DNA of 64,000 bases, taken from positions 329,391-393,390 of the forward strand of contig NZ_JXJO01000024.1 in the NCBI RefSeq assembly GCF_000826655.1, read 5' to 3'. Each line of letters starts with the position of its first letter. The stretch's first letter is position 1. Below the pieces are notes generated by a model. It searched no databases. It saw only the letters and a list, made by a program, of their open reading frames with translations, and was not told where the DNA came from. A program made the translations under genes and the position numbers. Positions 35,171-44,323 of the stretch are shown piece after piece. Source of the stretch: Psychroserpens damuponensis. GTDB lineage: Bacteria > Bacteroidota > Bacteroidia > Flavobacteriales > Flavobacteriaceae.

Positions 35171-36289
35171 ATGAAATTTATAGTATCCAGTACATATTTA
35201 CTAAAGCAATTACAGGTTTTAGGCGGAGTTATCAATAGCTCTAATACGTTACCTATTTTAGATAATTTTTTATTCGATTTAAAAGATTCAAAATTAACAG
35301 TATCGGCAAGTGATTTAGAAACAACGATGTCTTCTACGCTTGATGTAGAAAGCGATGTAGATGGTAGTATTGCATTACCAGCACGTTTACTTTTAGACAC
35401 CTTAAAAACGTTTCCTGAGCAACCATTAACTTTTGTTGTTGAAGATAATAATACGGTAGAAATTAGTTCTAACCATGGTAAATATGCGTTGGCTTATGCA
35501 GATGGCAATGAGTTTCCAAAATCTGTAGAATTAGATACTCCTAGTACTACAACAATTTCTGGTGATATATTAGCTACAGCGATTAGCAAAACTATTTTTG
35601 CTGCTGGAAACGATGATTTACGTCCTGTGATGAGTGGTGTATTTTTTCAATTCTCTACAGAAGGATTAACCTTTGTAGCAACAGATGCACATAAATTAGT
35701 AAAATATACACGTGAAGATGTAAAAGCAGATCAGGTTGCAGAATTTATTATGCCTAAAAAACCTTTAAATTTATTAAAAGGTATTTTAGCTGCTACCGAT
35801 GATAATGTAATTATTGAATACAATGATTCTAATGCAAAATTTACGTTTGAAAATACAATTTTAGTATGTCGTTTAATTGACGGAAAGTATCCTAATTATG
35901 AAGCGGTAATCCCTAAAGAAAACCCAAATAAATTAACGATTGACAGAACACAGTTTTTAAATTCTGTACGTCGTGTGAGTATTTTCTCAAATAAGACAAC
36001 GCACCAAATACGTTTAAAAATTGCTGGTGCTGAATTAAATATTTCTGCAGAAGATATTGATTATTCTAACAAAGCAGAAGAACGTCTAACTTGTGATTAC
36101 CAAGGTGATGACATGCAAATTGGGTTTAATTCTCGTTTTTTAACTGAAATGTTAAACAACCTCAATGCAGATAATGTACAATTAGAAATGAGTTTACCAA
36201 ACAGAGCAGGTATCCTAACTCCTGTTGACGGTTTAGATGTTGGTGAGCAAGTGACTATGTTGGTTATGCCTGTGATGCTGAATAGTTAA
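35171..36289 (+). CDS. dnaN: DNA polymerase III sliding clamp, beta subunit
   Basis: A 372-residue clamp with three repeated domains. Recognisable parts are the opening MKFIVSSTYLLKQLQVLGGV, FFQFSTEGLTFVATDAHKL (middle domain), RLIDGKYPNYEAVIPKENPN and the C-terminal LVMPVML. It gives processivity to DNA polymerase III and binds many partners. Its place after gldG matches what I recall of flavobacterial gene order. No dnaA or origin is visible nearby. Confidence 0.95.
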   Translation: MKFIVSSTYLLKQLQVLGGVINSSNTLPILDNFLFDLKDSKLTVSASDLETTMSSTLDVESDVDGSIALPARLLLDTLKTFPEQPLTFVVEDNNTVEISSNHGKYALAYADGNEFPKSVELDTPSTTTISGDILATAISKTIFAAGNDDLRPVMSGVFFQFSTEGLTFVATDAHKLVKYTREDVKADQVAEFIMPKKPLNLLKGILAATDDNVIIEYNDSNAKFTFENTILVCRLIDGKYPNYEAVIPKENPNKLTIDRTQFLNSVRRVSIFSNKTTHQIRLKIAGAELNISAEDIDYSNKAEERLTCDYQGDDMQIGFNSRFLTEMLNNLNADNVQLEMSLPNRAGILTPVDGLDVGEQVTMLVMPVMLNS

Positions 36290-36344
36290 ACTGCAACGAA
36301 CTTTGGCAATCGTTACTAAGTTTCCAAATAAAAAATAATAGAAC

Positions 36345-36376
36345 TTAAAAAACGCGCACTTAATAAGTGCGCGTTT
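36345..36376. terminator. Bidirectional terminator between dnaN and DUF4870 gene
   Basis: AAACGCGCACTT and AAGTGCGCGTTT form a GC-rich 12-bp stem with a short loop. On the minus strand it is followed by six T, so it mainly serves the DUF4870 gene; the plus side has only a weak T run. Confidence 0.85.
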
Positions 36377-36401
36377 CCATTTTATCTCTATTTAAAAATA
36401 A

Positions 36402-36737
36402 CTAACTAATAAAATTAAGAGATAAAGGGTATTTTGGTGATTCTCCATGACTTGCTCTAATGGCATTCATAATTGGAAATATAAACGATACTAAGCATAA
36501 GGCTAATAACCCAAAAATGCCTACAATTACAAATACCAACGGAATACATATAATACTATATACCAATAAACTTAGTTGGAAATTCACAATATTTTTTCCT
36601 TGTTCATCCATGTTATAGACGTTCTCTTTTTGTGATGCCCAAATAACTAAAGGCACTATGAGTCCGCCAAATCCAGTAATAAACGTGAGTAATTGACTTA
36701 AATGCGTAATTACTAAAAGTTGATTGTCTTGTCTCAT
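36402..36737 (-). CDS. DUF4870 domain membrane protein
   Basis: A 111-residue protein with three helices. The DUF4870 pattern is visible: QLLTFITGFGGLIVPLVIW, the NIVNFQLSL block, and a C-terminal FIFPIMNAIRASHG with PLSLNFI. Function unknown; a small integral membrane protein. A strong terminator follows. Confidence 0.85.
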   Translation of the reverse strand: MRQDNQLLVITHLSQLLTFITGFGGLIVPLVIWASQKENVYNMDEQGKNIVNFQLSLLVYSIICIPLVFVIVGIFGLLALCLVSFIFPIMNAIRASHGESPKYPLSLNFIS

Positions 36738-36852
36738 GATGTTTTGAATTTGATTGATTACCTATAGGACGCGATCAGTATCAAAACGTTACATTAAAAT
36801 TGTATTATTTTAAAAATCACTAAAACAACCTGATTTTAAGAGGTTTTCTCTC

Positions 36853-37017
36853 CTAAATTTTAGGATCTACATCTATGTCTGATTCTATTTCTTTTTTACC
36901 ACTACTTGACATAGCTTTTATTAAAAATCCAACTAGCGCTAAACAGACAATAGCAAAAACAACAACCATTACTATGGTTACATTAGAATCGTATAAAGCA
37001 ATACTTTGAAACATCAT
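36853..37017 (-). CDS. Small single-helix membrane protein, not in longer-ORF lists
   Basis: A 54-codon frame (first ATG 37017, second 37014) encoding MFQSIALYDSNVTIVMVVV, continuing through a hydrophobic helix (VVVFAIVCLALVGFLI) to a charged tail SSSGKKEIESDIDVDPKI. The order acidic N-end, one helix, then a basic/acidic soluble tail looks like a real small membrane protein, and no larger gene explains this 412-bp gap. No family name is offered. The rest of the gap (36738-36852 and 37018-37149) shows nothing else. Confidence 0.6.
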   Translation of the reverse strand: MMFQSIALYDSNVTIVMVVVFAIVCLALVGFLIKAMSSSGKKEIESDIDVDPKI

Positions 37018-37149
37018 AAATTTAATTTAAGGTTATAAATTTACAACGCTTCGTCTAAAAAAAACATGACAAATATCAGGTGTGTCTTTTTTATTTATAA
37101 AATATAATAGGTTGTAATAAACAGTTAAGCACGACCAAGCTTAACAGAT

Positions 37150-37737
37150 TTAAGTTTTGTGATGTAATTTAAAAAACAACTCTTTACCACGTCTGCTCTC
37201 TATAGAATTATAGCATTTTTCTAGGATTTGAATCTCAAAAACAGGTTCAAATAAATTTGAATACACAGCCTTATTTCCTCCAAAAGGTGGACCTTGTTTA
37301 TCTAAAGGCAATATAAACAACACACCAACAAGTGTTCCTTTATTAGCTAATAGCGATTGCATTTTTAACACATATTCATTTCTAAGATTTGGCTGTAAGG
37401 CGCAAAAAAAAGTTTGTTCTATTATTAGATCGAACGTTAGATCTAATTCAAAAAAATTACAATGCATTAAATGAGCCTGAGGAAACTGAGGCACTCTTAA
37501 TTTTAAATTTTGCAATGCTGTAGCAGATAAATCAACGACATATACATTTGTAAATCCGTTATTAAAGAGATATTCAGCTTCATAGGAGTTGCCACCTCCT
37601 GGAATTAAAATACGTATCGATTTATTTGTTAATTGATCAATAAAAGTTTTAATGGGAGGAGAAATTTCGCCTAAATCCCAACGATCGTCATTGTTTTTGT
37701 ATCGATTATCCCAATATGAAGCATCAAGATTTTCCAT
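37150..37737 (-). CDS. Thiopurine S-methyltransferase-like SAM methyltransferase
   Basis: A 195-residue class I methyltransferase of the TPMT family. SYWDNRYKNNDDRWDLGEIS at the start matches the TPMT N-terminal block (W near the SAM pocket). Motif I is ILIPGGGNSYEAEYL, then VYVVDLS and IIEQTFFCALQP. Bacterial relatives methylate metalloids or thiols. The gene follows TauE/SafE with no gap (1 bp), so the two are probably one operon, hinting at sulfur or thiol handling. Confidence 0.87.
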   Translation of the reverse strand: MENLDASYWDNRYKNNDDRWDLGEISPPIKTFIDQLTNKSIRILIPGGGNSYEAEYLFNNGFTNVYVVDLSATALQNLKLRVPQFPQAHLMHCNFFELDLTFDLIIEQTFFCALQPNLRNEYVLKMQSLLANKGTLVGVLFILPLDKQGPPFGGNKAVYSNLFEPVFEIQILEKCYNSIESRRGKELFFKLHHKT

Positions 37738-38535
37738 TTAAGCCAGCTCTTTAAAAAGGATATAAATACCCATGATTAATACAAAAAAGCCAAATCCTTT
37801 CTTTAATTTTTTTCCGTCGATAAAATTAGACAGGTAGCTACCTACAAAAATACCAACTACAGATATAGCTGTAAAAGTTAATAGAAACGTCCAATCTATA
37901 CTTAGGTTTTCTACATCACCAATAAAACCTATTAATGATTTTATGGCTATAATTAAAAGTGATGTTGCCACAGCTTTTTTCATTGGTAATTTGGCAAGTA
38001 AAACTAAAGCCGGAATGATTAAAAAGCCACCTCCTGCTCCAACGAGACCTGTTAAAACACCAACAACAAGACCTTCTAACGTAATTAATGGGTAATTAAA
38101 TGTTACAACTTCGGAAATGTGCTTGGTATTCTTTTTTGTCTTTATCATCGAGATAGATGCTAATAGCATAATGATAGCAAAAAATACCATGATAGCGATA
38201 TCTTTTGTAAGTGTAAAGTTTCCGAAGGTATATAGCTCATTAGGTATGGCTGGCACTACAAATTTTCTAGTTATATAAACGGCAATGAATGCAGGAATTG
38301 CAAACACAAAAGCAGTTTTAAAATCTACTAGACCTTTTTTTATGTTTTGAAACACACCAAAAGCAGAAGACACACCAACTACAAAAAGCGAATATGCTGT
38401 AGCTGTCACTGGGTTTATAGCTAATAAATATACCAAAATAGGAACCGTTAAAATAGAGCCTCCTCCTCCAATAAGTCCTAAAACGACACCAATGATGAGT
38501 GCTCCAAAATACCCTAAAATTTGCGTGAGATCCAT
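37738..38535 (-). CDS. TauE/SafE family anion exporter
   Basis: A 265-residue membrane protein with about eight helices and two related halves, each with a Gly-rich turn (GLIGGGGSILTVPILVYLL near the start, GLVGAGGGFLIIPALVLLA near residue 170). This is the TauE/SafE (sulfite exporter-like) signature. The track start at 38553 is TTG; ATG 38535 has AAGG about 11 bp upstream and begins with MDLTQILGYFG. Substrate unknown. Confidence 0.88.
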   Translation of the reverse strand: MDLTQILGYFGALIIGVVLGLIGGGGSILTVPILVYLLAINPVTATAYSLFVVGVSSAFGVFQNIKKGLVDFKTAFVFAIPAFIAVYITRKFVVPAIPNELYTFGNFTLTKDIAIMVFFAIIMLLASISMIKTKKNTKHISEVVTFNYPLITLEGLVVGVLTGLVGAGGGFLIIPALVLLAKLPMKKAVATSLLIIAIKSLIGFIGDVENLSIDWTFLLTFTAISVVGIFVGSYLSNFIDGKKLKKGFGFFVLIMGIYILFKELA

Positions 38536-38585
38536 AGTTGTAATTTCCTTCAAAATTAAGACCTTTTTTAAAGGTATTAAGTAAC

Positions 38586-38593
38586 CAAAGTTA
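38586..38593 (-). promoter_or_regulatory. -7 box for the TauE/TPMT operon
   Basis: On the minus strand TAACTTTG (plus 38593 to 38586) is an exact TAnnTTTG box about 50 bp before the TauE ATG. No good TTG is seen at the usual distance. The remaining gap up to 38895 shows no gene and no clear structure. Confidence 0.4.
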
Positions 38594-38895
38594 CATTATA
38601 TAAAATTGAATTAGGGTATGTATTAACGGAGTTTATGATTAACTTTTTTAATTACAAAAACATGTAATGAATTCACAAAGAAACAGCAAATTATAACCCA
38701 TGAGAACATCAAACTAATTAGGACAGTATTATAAATAACTAATAAAATGCCTATGCTTTAAACTATATTTATTTTAGAATTTAGTTCTAGCTCACATACT
38801 AAGAGTACTATATTAACTTCCTTTTTATTTTAATTTATTAAATTAGTTACGTACAAAGATGTTACGCGTATTTTTATTCTTCATACAGCCTATAA

Positions 38896-39438
38896 ATGAC
38901 ACAACTTACATCAATTTTAGCTCTATTATTTAGTGCATTAGTATTTGCTCAACATACTGAGAATTTTAATACAATAGCGTCTCAAATAAAACCATACACA
39001 ACAGAACTCGTTGATCTTAAATTTAAAAACGGTAATCAAAAAGAAAAAGGAATACTTAACGTATTTCAAATTGATAATTATCAATACACGTTTCCAACAG
39101 GAGTTTTTAAAGAATATTATAAAAGTGGTGAATTATTTACGGAAGCCAATTTTGATGCATTTGGCAACGCTTTGTATTGGAAATGCTATGATAAAGATGG
39201 CACTTTAGTGATTGATTCTAAAACAATAAAAATAGATACGAATGCTCAAAACCTTAAGCAATTATTAGATTTGGGTAAATTTATTGAAGTGGTCACCTAT
39301 GAGAAAGAATTTAGATATTCATATAAACTTTGTAAATGGTATCTATTTTCTGAAGGTCAAAGGTTAAATAACAAAAAAACCGGAAATTGGAAAAAGTATC
39401 ATGACAATGGCGCTTTAAAAAAGGAAACTGATTTTTAA
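38896..39438 (+). CDS. Exported YwqK/MORN-repeat-like protein
   Basis: A 180-residue exported protein. The signal peptide is MTQLTSILALLFSALVFAQ. The mature part carries repeats of the YwqK/MORN type, each with an aromatic-Tyr-x2-Gly-Glu pattern (GVFKEYYKSGELFTEANF, and GNWKKYHDNGALKKETDF at the C-terminus). Some such families are labelled antitoxin-like, but no toxin gene is here, so that label is not supported. TTTCCGAAG begins 2 bp after the stop. Confidence 0.78.
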   Translation: MTQLTSILALLFSALVFAQHTENFNTIASQIKPYTTELVDLKFKNGNQKEKGILNVFQIDNYQYTFPTGVFKEYYKSGELFTEANFDAFGNALYWKCYDKDGTLVIDSKTIKIDTNAQNLKQLLDLGKFIEVVTYEKEFRYSYKLCKWYLFSEGQRLNNKKTGNWKKYHDNGALKKETDF

Positions 39439-39454
39439 AATTTCCGAAGAAAAA

Positions 39455-40465
39455 CTATTTTGTTGTCCCTCTTAAAATAAGATTTGCTTTAATCGTTTTA
39501 GTAATATTTTTTTGATCAGACGATTTATTATTTAATTTTTCAATAAGCATTTCTACTGATGCTTTACCAATATCTAAAGTATGTTGAGAAACGGTTGACA
39601 ACTTTGGGTCTGTAAACTGAAGTACATTCTCATCTGAAAACCCAATAACAGACAAGTCTTTTGGGACATTAATATTGAGTTTTATAGCTTTTTGTAATGC
39701 AATAACACCTGTTGTATTATCGATACCTACTATGCCATCAATATCTCTATTATTTGTTAATAAAGCCTCGATTTTATTTTCAATAGATTCATCATGAGAA
39801 ATTGTAATACAACGCGGTTCGGCTGTATATGTTTTGTCTTCGTTAAGAGCTTTTAAATAGCCTTTAACTCTTAATTTACCTACACTTAAATCATCAATAC
39901 GACTAATTAATACGATGTTTTTTCTACCTTCAGAAAGGAGATGATTTGTAGCTTGGAAAGCAGCACCAGTATCATCAATTATTACTTTATCGCAATCGAT
40001 ATCCTCTGAAACTCTGTCAAATAAAACAATTGGAATATTTTGATTCAAAATAGAATTGATATGGTCTACTTTATTGGCCACTTGAGTTTCTTCGGCAATA
40101 GACATGATAAAGCCGTCAACACTTCCGTTAGATAATAATTGTAGACTATCATTTTCTTTAGATTGAAGTTCGTTAGATAAACATGTAATAATTTGATACC
40201 CTTGCTTTGCAGCTTCTTGCTCAATTGCAAATAAAGCTTTAGCAAAAAAGTGATTTAAAATATCTGGTATTATAACACCAATAGTATTGGCCTTACTGCT
40301 TTTTAAACTAACAGCTAAACGGTTAGGCTTGTAGTTTAAAAACTTGGCCAAAGCCTTAACACGTTCTATCGTATCTGGACTAATTTCTTCGCTATCATGT
40401 AAGGCTTTAGAAACCGTTGATATTGAAACGTTAAGTTGTTCTGCTAAGTGTTTTAATGTGACCAT
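39455..40465 (-). CDS. LacI-family transcriptional regulator
   Basis: A 336-residue LacI/GalR-type repressor. The DNA-binding head is VTLKHLAEQLNVSISTVSKA with the hinge NYKPNRLAVSLKSSKANTIG, followed by a periplasmic-binding-protein-like sensor domain (DGFIMSIAEET, VLFDRV, GIDNTTGVIALQKA). No sugar-use genes or SusCD pair lie beside it. It stands alone, just upstream of a decayed gene fragment, so its target may have been lost or lies elsewhere. Confidence 0.92.
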   Translation of the reverse strand: MVTLKHLAEQLNVSISTVSKALHDSEEISPDTIERVKALAKFLNYKPNRLAVSLKSSKANTIGVIIPDILNHFFAKALFAIEQEAAKQGYQIITCLSNELQSKENDSLQLLSNGSVDGFIMSIAEETQVANKVDHINSILNQNIPIVLFDRVSEDIDCDKVIIDDTGAAFQATNHLLSEGRKNIVLISRIDDLSVGKLRVKGYLKALNEDKTYTAEPRCITISHDESIENKIEALLTNNRDIDGIVGIDNTTGVIALQKAIKLNINVPKDLSVIGFSDENVLQFTDPKLSTVSQHTLDIGKASVEMLIEKLNNKSSDQKNITKTIKANLILRGTTK

Positions 40466-40509
40466 TTCTTAAAATAAATAGGGTTTACAATGATTGTTTT
40501 ATATCACTA

Positions 40510-40815
40510 TTATTTTGATAATTGTTGCATCGCTTTATTACTAGTTTCAATTGGTAATTTACAAGCACCATTTTCACAAACATAAATATAAGTATCCTCT
40601 TCAATAAATTTACGTTCTATGATAGATAATTTGCTTTCTGTTGTAGATCTAGCAATTAAAATATTAAGCCAATAGTAATTGTTTAATTCGTTGAGTTTTT
40701 ATAAAGCATCAATTACAGAAACTACAACTTTATAATATGACTTATAAAAATTCAAATATAATGAAAGCCACTTTATATATGCAGATAGTGTAAAGATTAA
40801 ACTTTAAATAGTTGG
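40510..40815 (-). pseudogene. 3' remnant of a YyaL/DUF255 (thioredoxin-domain, SPATA20-like) gene
   Basis: Minus-strand translation gives SAYIKWLSLYLNF, KVVVSVIDAL, an in-frame TAA, then KLNELNNYYWLN and ESKLSIIERKFIEEDTYIYV followed by CENGACKLPIE. This matches the C-terminal end of the 650-700 residue YyaL/SPATA20 family (the PSAYSNWL, YEVAIVG, IYVCxNxxCKLP region) as I know it. Only about 100 codons remain, with one stop and no start or upstream domain. The frame ends at a normal TAA (40512-40510). A relic of a once-complete gene lost by deletion and decay. Confidence 0.78.
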
Positions 40816-41074
40816 TCCTGTAAATTTTTGAATCTAAAACTGTATGCTTTCTTTGAGACGTTATGCTATCCATGTGTTTTAATAGTTTCCTACTAATCTA
40901 TATAAATACGACTCACCTATATTTTATTTACAACCTTATAAAAACTACCCTTAATTTACTAAAAGTAAGACCATTAGTCTCTTTTTAGTGTAAACTCATT
41001 AATGATGCTGTTGAAGATGGAACTTAATTACTTTTTGTAATAAGAAATACAACCCGATTATATATAACTAACTC
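40816..41074. other. AT-rich gap without a gene
   Basis: No coding frame supported. A weak hairpin is present around 40956-40990 (ACTAAAAG near the left and CTTTTTAGT near the right, with AGAC/GTCT inside), which may terminate the receiver/kinase transcription unit ending at 41075. Confidence 0.4.
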
Positions 41075-41488
41075 TTAACAGGTTCTAAATTTTTCCATCA
41101 CATTATTAATGGCATAACTAGTTAAAGGTTTATTTATAAAACCAGTACAAGACTTCTCTTGTTTTACTTTTTGCAGATCTATGGGATTTGCTGATGATGA
41201 AAGCATATATATTTTTATTGGAATCTCTTTTTTTATATTTAACTTATTAAACTTATCAATAAATTGAAATCCATTCATCAAAGGCATATTGATATCTAAA
41301 AAAATAACATCTGGAGCGTTTCGCATGTGACATGATGTAAGGTCTTCTAAATTTTTTAAATAATCAATTGCATCACTTGCGTTAGTAAAAGTAATGATAT
41401 TAGTAGGCACAGCTTCTTTCTCTATCATTTTTTGATTGATAAATAAATCAATAGCATTATCGTCAATTAATAAGAACTTTAGAGCCAC
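41075..41488 (-). CDS. Single-domain response regulator
   Basis: A 137-residue CheY-like receiver with no output domain. Visible: FLLIDDNAIDL (acidic pocket), phospho-Asp in VIFLDINMPLMNG, the Ser/Thr switch in YMLSSSANP and Lys in GFINKPLTS. It starts 17 bp after the stop of the PAS histidine kinase, its likely phosphodonor. It may serve as a phosphorelay intermediate or bind a target protein. Confidence 0.9.
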   Translation of the reverse strand: MALKFLLIDDNAIDLFINQKMIEKEAVPTNIITFTNASDAIDYLKNLEDLTSCHMRNAPDVIFLDINMPLMNGFQFIDKFNKLNIKKEIPIKIYMLSSSANPIDLQKVKQEKSCTGFINKPLTSYAINNVMEKFRTC

Positions 41489-41505
41489 AATAATTGGTTT
41501 TATTA

Positions 41506-43341
41506 TTAATAATTTGGCAAATGTATTTCAAAGCAAGTACCAATATTTAATTCACTGCTTACCGAAATTGATCCATCCAAACCATCTACTATATTTTTAA
41601 CTATGTATAAGCCAATACCATTTCCAGGCGTATTTTCATTATTAGACCTATAGTATAAATCAAATATTTTATCAATACATTTTAAATTAATACCTTTTCC
41701 ATTATCACGAACTATTATAGAGACGTCGTCTATTTTAGTTTTTACAGTGATGTCAATACATGGTGTATGCGCATCTGTTTGTTTATTAGAGTATTTTATT
41801 GCATTATGTATTAAGTTTTGAAATATAGAGTGCATTAATTTTGGTTTTGACGTAAAGACTTTATGATCATCAATACTTATTTTAAAATCAATACACTCAA
41901 AATTAGTTGCATTACTTAATGTTTTCAATACATCATTTACAATGTCATTGAAATCTATGGTTTTGTATTCATAATTTTTAGCTAACACCATCGACGCTTC
42001 TGATAAATTATTTGACAACACGCGACCACTATCAATAGTTTCACTCAACATATCTATTAAAACTTGAGCTTTTTCTTTGTTTTTTTCTTCTTTTAGTAAA
42101 TTTAGCAGACCTTGAGCTGAAGCAAATGGCGCTTTTAGGTCATGAGCTGATCGATATAAAAACTGTTCTAAATCTTTAGTTTTTTGTTTTAATTTATTTT
42201 GCAACGATTTACGTTTAGAAATGTCATGCATCATAGCACAATAAGATGTTTTTTTATTCACCCTTATACTGCTTAATGCAAACTCTACTGGAAATTCTTC
42301 TCCATTTTTTCTAACACATTGTAACTCTATGATATCACTATTTATATTGTTTTTTATTTTTTTTACGGCTTTTACAAACGCTGTGATATTTGATTCTCTA
42401 TAGCTTAAAGAGGTTAAAATAGTTAGTGGTCGCCCTAATATTTCTGATTCAGAATAGCCAAATGCTAATTTTGCACCTTTATTCCATTCACGAATTTTAC
42501 CTTTATCATCGGCAACAACTATTATTCCTACATTAATTGATTTATATATTAATCTATATTTAGCTTCTCTATCGCGCTCCTCTTTACTTATACCTTTATA
42601 ATTTGTAATATCATGAATACAAACAGTTGCTGATGTCAGGCCTCCAAAATCAGTAAAAACAGGAGAGATTATTGATGAAAAGAATAGTTTTCTTCCGTCT
42701 TCATCAAAATCAAAAAACTCAAATTGTTTTGAAATTTTGTTTTTAAAAACTTCGTCTACATTCTTTTTAAAAATATCGTAACTATTTGATCCAATATGAT
42801 CGTATATATAGGTATCTATAAGGTTCTCCTTTTCTTGGTTGCAATAACTTTTATTGGTATTTAATATTTTACCATATTTAGTAATAGAAAACACGTGCAT
42901 TGGCATATTTTCTAAAAACACATTACTCCTGTAGTCACTTTCTTTAAGCCTAACCTTTTCAGCATGTAATCTTGTAACGTCTTTTGATACAATCACATAC
43001 ATCAAAGTATTATCTTTTTTCATTGGAACAATAATAGTGTCTAATGTAATTGGTTTTCCATTAGATTTTTTTGTAGCCAATATACCAGTCCATTTATGTC
43101 CTGCCTTTATAGTTTTCCATAGGTTTTTATAGAGGGCTTCTATATGAATAGGTGATTTTAAAAGATCAAGTGTTTCTCCTAAAAGTTCACTTTCAGTATA
43201 TTCTAAAGTATCACAAAAAAGAGTATTTACGTATTCTATCCTCCCATAAACATCTATTATTGAGACTATTGAATTATCCTCTATGATACTTAACACATTC
43301 TCATTAAGCTTGCTTAATAAATTATATTTTACTGCTTCCAT
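41506..43341 (-). CDS. PAS-domain sensor histidine kinase, soluble
   Basis: A 611-residue kinase with three PAS regions (about residues 10-125, 135-250, 255-375) then a HisKA-like segment with the His in RSAHDLKAPFASAQG (near 395) and an HATPase domain (VRDNGKGINL, GNGIGLYIVKNIVDG). No membrane helix is seen, so the stimulus is cytoplasmic or delivered by a partner. It overlaps the upstream STAS-like gene by 20 bp. The HDLKAP form of the His box is the bacteriophytochrome-like variant. Confidence 0.9.
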   Translation of the reverse strand: MEAVKYNLLSKLNENVLSIIEDNSIVSIIDVYGRIEYVNTLFCDTLEYTESELLGETLDLLKSPIHIEALYKNLWKTIKAGHKWTGILATKKSNGKPITLDTIIVPMKKDNTLMYVIVSKDVTRLHAEKVRLKESDYRSNVFLENMPMHVFSITKYGKILNTNKSYCNQEKENLIDTYIYDHIGSNSYDIFKKNVDEVFKNKISKQFEFFDFDEDGRKLFFSSIISPVFTDFGGLTSATVCIHDITNYKGISKEERDREAKYRLIYKSINVGIIVVADDKGKIREWNKGAKLAFGYSESEILGRPLTILTSLSYRESNITAFVKAVKKIKNNINSDIIELQCVRKNGEEFPVEFALSSIRVNKKTSYCAMMHDISKRKSLQNKLKQKTKDLEQFLYRSAHDLKAPFASAQGLLNLLKEEKNKEKAQVLIDMLSETIDSGRVLSNNLSEASMVLAKNYEYKTIDFNDIVNDVLKTLSNATNFECIDFKISIDDHKVFTSKPKLMHSIFQNLIHNAIKYSNKQTDAHTPCIDITVKTKIDDVSIIVRDNGKGINLKCIDKIFDLYYRSNNENTPGNGIGLYIVKNIVDGLDGSISVSSELNIGTCFEIHLPNY

Positions 43342-43744
43342 AGTATATGTTTTTAGTTTCTAAACAAAAATTCTTAGCAGGTTCTAAATCATTGAAGACT
43401 TTAAATGGTGTAATGGGATCATACAATCGTTTGTAAAATGCAATCAATAATTTTACACCCAGTCTATCGATTAAATATGATTCAGAAATTCTTAATTTGA
43501 TAAGATCTGGGTTTTTAGCCACTAATTTTGCCGCAGTCATAGAAAACGTACCGCAAGTATCTTTTAAATCTATAAGAAATGGCATCGCTTTACCATCACA
43601 TAGTGTCGTAATAGCTTTAATATATGACATGACATTATCAATATCTAATTTAAAACTTGGATCATTATTACTAAATTCACAATACAGAATCCCAGTATCA
43701 TCTGTCCAAAAAATTGCATTTTTAAATCCTATCATTTTGCTCAT
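43322..43744 (-). CDS. STAS-like (DUF7793-type) small protein, copy 2
   Basis: A 140-residue alpha/beta protein, paralogous to the one at 43741. Shared layout: an opening strand (GFKNAIFWTDDTGILYCEF), a KAMPFLIDLKDTC strand-turn, a helix after LPRVF-like ISESYL, and a C-terminal TPFKVFNDLEPAKNFC helix. This recalls STAS/SpoIIAA-like folds that work as switch proteins beside PAS kinases. The family label is by resemblance. Translation is coupled to both neighbours (4 bp and 20 bp overlaps). Confidence 0.68.
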   Translation of the reverse strand: MSKMIGFKNAIFWTDDTGILYCEFSNNDPSFKLDIDNVMSYIKAITTLCDGKAMPFLIDLKDTCGTFSMTAAKLVAKNPDLIKLRISESYLIDRLGVKLLIAFYKRLYDPITPFKVFNDLEPAKNFCLETKNIYYGSSKI

Positions 43745-44169
43745 ACTAATCTCTGTTTATTAAAATTTTTATAAACTAAGTGCTCATTATTGCAATAGGC
43801 TATTGCTCGATTAAAATCTTTAAAAATCTTTGTTGGACTTATACGATGTCCAATATTGTGATGAAGAGAAAGTAACATTTTTAAACTACTAGAATGAACC
43901 AAAAAAACTCGAGGTAAATCTAATGTTCTCATTAGTTTACCATTTGACAGAACATTAAATGTTTTTAAAGAGTTAGAATTATTGATTTCTCCAAAACTGA
44001 TTAGAATAGGCAAATAACGTCCTTTCGATAAAATAGAAATTGCATTATAAAAGATGTCATCAATATCTACCCATTGATGATTTTTAAAAAAACCAGTATT
44101 AAGTTTGCAGCAAATTACATTTTGGTCTATCCAAAACTTAATGCCATCAAATTGAATTACGTTTCTCAT
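43741..44169 (-). CDS. STAS-like (DUF7793-type) small protein, copy 1
   Basis: A 142-residue protein with the same layout as its neighbour: QFDGIKFWIDQNVICCKL opening, a YLPILISFGEIN strand, LDLPRVFLVHSS and a C-terminal SPTKIFKDFNRAIAYCNNE helix. Sequence identity to copy 2 is low but the order of elements is the same, indicating an old duplication. It is first in the three- to four-gene unit leading to the PAS kinase. Confidence 0.65.
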   Translation of the reverse strand: MRNVIQFDGIKFWIDQNVICCKLNTGFFKNHQWVDIDDIFYNAISILSKGRYLPILISFGEINNSNSLKTFNVLSNGKLMRTLDLPRVFLVHSSSLKMLLSLHHNIGHRISPTKIFKDFNRAIAYCNNEHLVYKNFNKQRLV

Positions 44170-44278
44170 AATTTTTTATTACAAAAACCTAAATCAATTG
44201 ATATGCCAAAGAAGTACAATAGCACAATATAGTACTAAAAATCAAGTAGTTGTGTTTTTATTTTTGATGTTTAAAAAA

Positions 44279-44308
44279 AAACACTCCACGGTATACCGTG
44301 GAGTGTTT
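44279..44308. terminator. 30-bp perfect palindrome, terminator-like
   Basis: A fully self-complementary 30-bp palindrome centred on GGTATACC between 44293 and 44294. Eight A precede it on the plus strand, so on the minus strand the stem is followed by T8, fitting a terminator for the sigma-54 activator gene. It shares the 10-bp core CGGTATACCG with the next palindrome. Confidence 0.85.
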
Positions 44309-44323
44309 AAAAAAAAATATACA

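Noticed and set aside
38896..39438. Toxin-antitoxin call for the YwqK-like gene
   Set aside because: Only the repeat resembles that label; no toxin gene is adjacent.
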